This document shows positions 6,397 through 8,841 of a stretch of DNA of 8,841 nucleotides, piece after piece. Below the pieces are notes generated by a model. That model made no database searches. It was given only the letters and a program-made list of their open reading frames with translations, and was not told where the DNA came from. The stretch lies in the NCBI GenBank assembly GCA_900769385.1, contig CAAGGO010000069.1:1-8841 (forward strand), given 5' to 3'. The translations under genes were made by a program, and so were the position numbers. The stretch comes from Rikenellaceae bacterium. Its GTDB lineage: Bacteria; Bacteroidota; Bacteroidia; Bacteroidales; UBA932. How positions within the stretch are numbered: position 1 is the stretch's first letter; each line of letters starts with the position of its first letter.

Positions 6397-8394
6397 ATGA
6401 ATCTGAAATTTTTCTTCCCGATAATCATTGCCTCCCTTTTACTCAGCATAACTGCCGCAGGAAAAGGGTACAAAGTTGTGCTGGACACAACAAAAGGTGA
6501 CACCACAACATACGTGCTTGGAGGATGGAAATGGGGAGAAAAATTCAAGGTTGATACAGTGAAGGCCAGTTCCGGAAAAGCCACATTCTCTGCAAAGGAA
6601 GATTTGGATTGCGGGAACTATGCAATCTATGATTTATCGGGAAGAAAACAGGTGGAATTCATTGTTCCAAGGGAGAACGGCAACTTTTCCATCCGGTTTG
6701 CAAAGGATGGTGAGGGGTTTGCTGTAAAAAAGGGGAATGGGGAGAACAAATTGTTTACAGGGTTCCAGAATTTCCTCAATTACGGCTGGAACCAGATGGG
6801 TTCAGCAGAGGAGTTTGCGCAGCAACTGTTGCAGATGAAGGACAAAGCAGAGGCTGAATTCCCTAATTCTCTCACACATATCATTTTATCCAGTGCACTT
6901 TCCAGTGCGCAGAGTGCGGCAGAGCTTAAAAGGATCATCCCTTTTTCAGACACAATCATTCTGAATACCCAGTTTGCGGAAGACAAGGTGGAACAATACC
7001 TGAGACTTCTGCAGTACAATCACAATGACACAATCATAAAGCATATTGATTCACTGATTTTCCAAGGTGGCAACAGGGAACTTCAGGGGCGTCTTGCATA
7101 TACGGCATACCAGTTTTTCTATGATTCACAGATAATGGGTCAGGAAGGTATAGCCGTGGATATTGCACAGAAGTGGTTCCTGAGCAACAAGCTGGAGTGG
7201 CCAAACAAGGAGGGTAAGTTTATGCTCAGGACTTTTGTAGAGTTCAACAGACACTCCCTTATAGGAATGGATGCTCCGGAGCTTGTAATGAAAGACACGC
7301 TTGGAGAGAGCATTTCCTTGCGTTCTATGGAGAACGAATATACCATTGTATATTTCTATACTGATGACTGTGTTACCTGCAGGAAAGAGACTCCCAAACT
7401 TGTGGACTTTGTGAACGGATATGAAGGGGGGCCACTCTCCGTTTATGCAGTTTATGCAGACAGCAATGAAGAGAGATGGAAAAAGTATATAGAGGAGAAC
7501 CTGTTCATTTACAACCCGTTCATGAATTGGGTGAATGTGTATGACCCTGAGCTTGAAAGCAATTTCCAGATGCTGTACAATGTAATCAAGACTCCGCAGA
7601 TGTTCCTTTTGGACAGGGAGAAGAAGATTGTTGGCAGAGGTCTTGATGTAAAGGCCCTTAAGGAACTGCTGGAGGAGAGGAACAAACAGAGGGATGAGAC
7701 AAGAGCTTTCATTCTGCAGTTCTTTACCCCTATGGGAGGGGATCCAGAGAGGATAAAGGAAGGAGTGGATATGTTCTACAACAGCAGCAAGGGGGATGAA
7801 AATCTGCTCAAGGAGTTTATGTATGAAATTTACCACACTCTTGGCAGATCCAATGACTATACCTTGCAGCAGGGAGCAGTTTACCTTGCTGAAAAATACA
7901 TTCTTGGAATGCCCCAGTTGTGGGATGCTCCTTTCCTGGAAAAAACTGGAAATGAGGTGAAGATATTCAATATGAACAAACTGGGTGATATAGCAGCAGA
8001 TATGGTTCTTGAAATACCGGACGGCTCATCAATTGGCATTACAGATGTTCCAAATGAATATAAAGTTTTGTATTTTTACAGACCAAATTGCGGTATGTGT
8101 TCAGAGGTTACCCCTAAGATGGCCGCTTTGTACAATGAGTTCAGGGAAAAGATGGATATTGAGATAATGGGCATCAACCTTGGCAGCAATTATGCGGAGT
8201 GGATAGAGTACATCTCCAAAAACAACCTCAACTGGACAAATGTACGGGGAACAGAGGGGGATTCATCTGAAATATACGGCAATTATTACCTTGAGTCAGT
8301 ACCAACAATTTACCTGTTGAAGGATAATGTGGTTGTGGCCAAGGATATCAACGACATTCAACTTAAAGAGATTTTAAATACCATCATACAATGA
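6397..8394 (+). CDS. Periplasmic protein with two TlpA-like thioredoxin domains
   Basis: 665 residues from ATG 6397, chosen because it opens the signal peptide (MNLKFFFPIIIASLLLSITAAG, likely signal peptidase I cut near TAA/GKG) and lies 7 nt after coaD. Residues about 25-100 resemble the beta-rich N-terminal domain (DUF4369-like) of Bacteroidota TlpA/ResA proteins, followed by a helical region to about 290 (DUF5106-like; family assignment tentative). Thioredoxin domain 1 has CVTC at 325-328 and a Thr-cis-Pro at 399-400 (KTPQMFLLD). A helical linker follows. Domain 2 has CGMC at 565-568 and Val-cis-Pro at 635-636 (SVPTIYLL). Both have the TlpA-style hydrophobic strand before CxxC (YTIVYFY, YKVLYFY) and an extended W..YI..N insert (WKKYIEEN, WIEYISKN), so they look like an internal duplication. 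The role is probably thiol-disulfide exchange in the periplasm; the partner is unknown. The stop overlaps the next start. Confidence 0.88.
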   Translation: MNLKFFFPIIIASLLLSITAAGKGYKVVLDTTKGDTTTYVLGGWKWGEKFKVDTVKASSGKATFSAKEDLDCGNYAIYDLSGRKQVEFIVPRENGNFSIRFAKDGEGFAVKKGNGENKLFTGFQNFLNYGWNQMGSAEEFAQQLLQMKDKAEAEFPNSLTHIILSSALSSAQSAAELKRIIPFSDTIILNTQFAEDKVEQYLRLLQYNHNDTIIKHIDSLIFQGGNRELQGRLAYTAYQFFYDSQIMGQEGIAVDIAQKWFLSNKLEWPNKEGKFMLRTFVEFNRHSLIGMDAPELVMKDTLGESISLRSMENEYTIVYFYTDDCVTCRKETPKLVDFVNGYEGGPLSVYAVYADSNEERWKKYIEENLFIYNPFMNWVNVYDPELESNFQMLYNVIKTPQMFLLDREKKIVGRGLDVKALKELLEERNKQRDETRAFILQFFTPMGGDPERIKEGVDMFYNSSKGDENLLKEFMYEIYHTLGRSNDYTLQQGAVYLAEKYILGMPQLWDAPFLEKTGNEVKIFNMNKLGDIAADMVLEIPDGSSIGITDVPNEYKVLYFYRPNCGMCSEVTPKMAALYNEFREKMDIEIMGINLGSNYAEWIEYISKNNLNWTNVRGTEGDSSEIYGNYYLESVPTIYLLKDNVVVAKDINDIQLKEILNTIIQ

Positions 8395-8841
8395 TAACCG
8401 GCAAGTATAAAGAGTTTTATGAGAAACTCAACACTATAATTCCCAAAGAGAGACTTTTGCACGATGCCTTGAGTACCCTTGCATTTGGTACTGATGCATC
8501 GTTTTATCGTCTTGTACCAAAACTTGTAGTGCGCGCACAGAGTGTGGAGGAGATCCAACTGATTATGCGTACAGCCCACCAGATGGGTATAGCAGTTACA
8601 TACAGGGCTGCAGGTACATCACTGTCGGGACAAGGAATATCAGATTCTGTGCTGGTTATTGCAACACACGGTTTCAAGGATTACAGGATTCTGGATAATG
8701 GTTTGAAGATTGAGCTTCAGCCGGGTATCCGCGGAGGTGCTGCAAACAGGTATCTTGTAAAATACGGCAGAAAGATTGGCCCGGATCCGGCATCAATTGA
8801 TTCAGCTATGATTGGTGGTATTGCCGCGAACAATGCCAGCG
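8391..8841 (+). CDS. FAD-linked oxidase (GlcD/D-lactate dehydrogenase type), 5' part
   Basis: The ORF starts at ATG 8391, sharing ATGA with the preceding stop, and runs off the window after 150 codons. It matches the N-terminal FAD-binding PCMH domain of GlcD/Dld flavoproteins: LSTLAFGTDASFYR (about 27-40), VVRAQSVEEI, YRAAGTSLSGQGISDSVLV (71-89, the FAD pyrophosphate-binding loop), LQPGIRGG, and GRKIGPDPASIDSAMIGGIAANNAS (126-150). In Bacteroidota, proteins with this opening are usually about 900 or more residues, fusing the flavin oxidase with a C-terminal Fe-S (GlpC/GlcF-like) module, and are thought to oxidise D-lactate or a related 2-hydroxy acid and feed electrons to the quinone pool. 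The Fe-S part would lie beyond this window. The substrate is not decidable here. Confidence 0.9.
   Translation, partial: MITGKYKEFYEKLNTIIPKERLLHDALSTLAFGTDASFYRLVPKLVVRAQSVEEIQLIMRTAHQMGIAVTYRAAGTSLSGQGISDSVLVIATHGFKDYRILDNGLKIELQPGIRGGAANRYLVKYGRKIGPDPASIDSAMIGGIAANNAS

Noticed and set aside
7126..7836. 236-residue minus-strand ORF within the thioredoxin-like gene
   Set aside because: It lies wholly opposite thioredoxin domain 1 and its linker, whose CVTC and cis-Pro motifs support the plus frame. The reverse product resembles nothing I recognise.
1..8841. Mobile element, CRISPR array, defence island or other new system
   Set aside because: I found no transposase, integrase, direct repeat array, tRNA attachment site or defence domain. 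All complete genes belong to well-known families.

Overview
The window looks like a metagenome or draft-genome contig from a member of the Bacteroidota, probably order Bacteroidales. The evidence is a 30-residue lysine/arginine-rich ORF of the type seen in this phylum beside an HU-family gene and an RNase E/G gene, start codons with A-rich leaders and no consistent Shine-Dalgarno sequence, two copies of the octamer TACTTTTG that fits the Bacteroidota -7 consensus TAnnTTTG, and a next-to-last gene of the DUF4369/TlpA-type periplasmic thioredoxin class. I cannot name a genus. There is no tRNA, rRNA, CRISPR array or insertion sequence.

Left end (1-336): this part is not natural sequence in its present context. 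Bases 1-19 are the Illumina TruSeq adapter end. Bases 20 to about 336 encode, on the minus strand, the metal-site region of a heparinase II/III-family polysaccharide lyase. It is joined in frame to RNase G, which loses its C-terminus (including the expected Zn-link CPxC) exactly at the join. I read this as an assembly or library chimera, not a gene fusion.

Leftward operon (337-2110, minus strand): HU-family DNA-binding protein, then a 30-aa basic protein (probably ribosomal protein bL38), then a strong intrinsic-terminator-like hairpin, then rng (RNase G), whose start codon lies only 8 nt past the T-run. The group links chromosome architecture, ribosome composition and RNA processing. The terminator suggests that rng is expressed by read-through or regulated by attenuation.

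The 235-bp divergent region (2111-2345) holds a good promoter for HU and a weak candidate for lon.

Rightward cluster (2346-8841, plus strand): lon (ATP-dependent protease), ung (uracil-DNA glycosylase, 1 nt after the lon stop), a META/HslJ-like envelope protein, coaD (phosphopantetheine adenylyltransferase, CoA synthesis, with its own likely promoter), a periplasmic protein with two TlpA-like thioredoxin domains, and the first 150 codons of a GlcD/Dld-type FAD-linked oxidase whose start overlaps the preceding stop by ATGA. The tight spacing suggests co-transcription, with coaD possibly starting a second unit. The themes are protein and DNA quality control, cofactor synthesis and envelope redox. 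I see no defence, mobile or otherwise new system; apart from the chimeric left end the gene content is ordinary Bacteroidota core genome.
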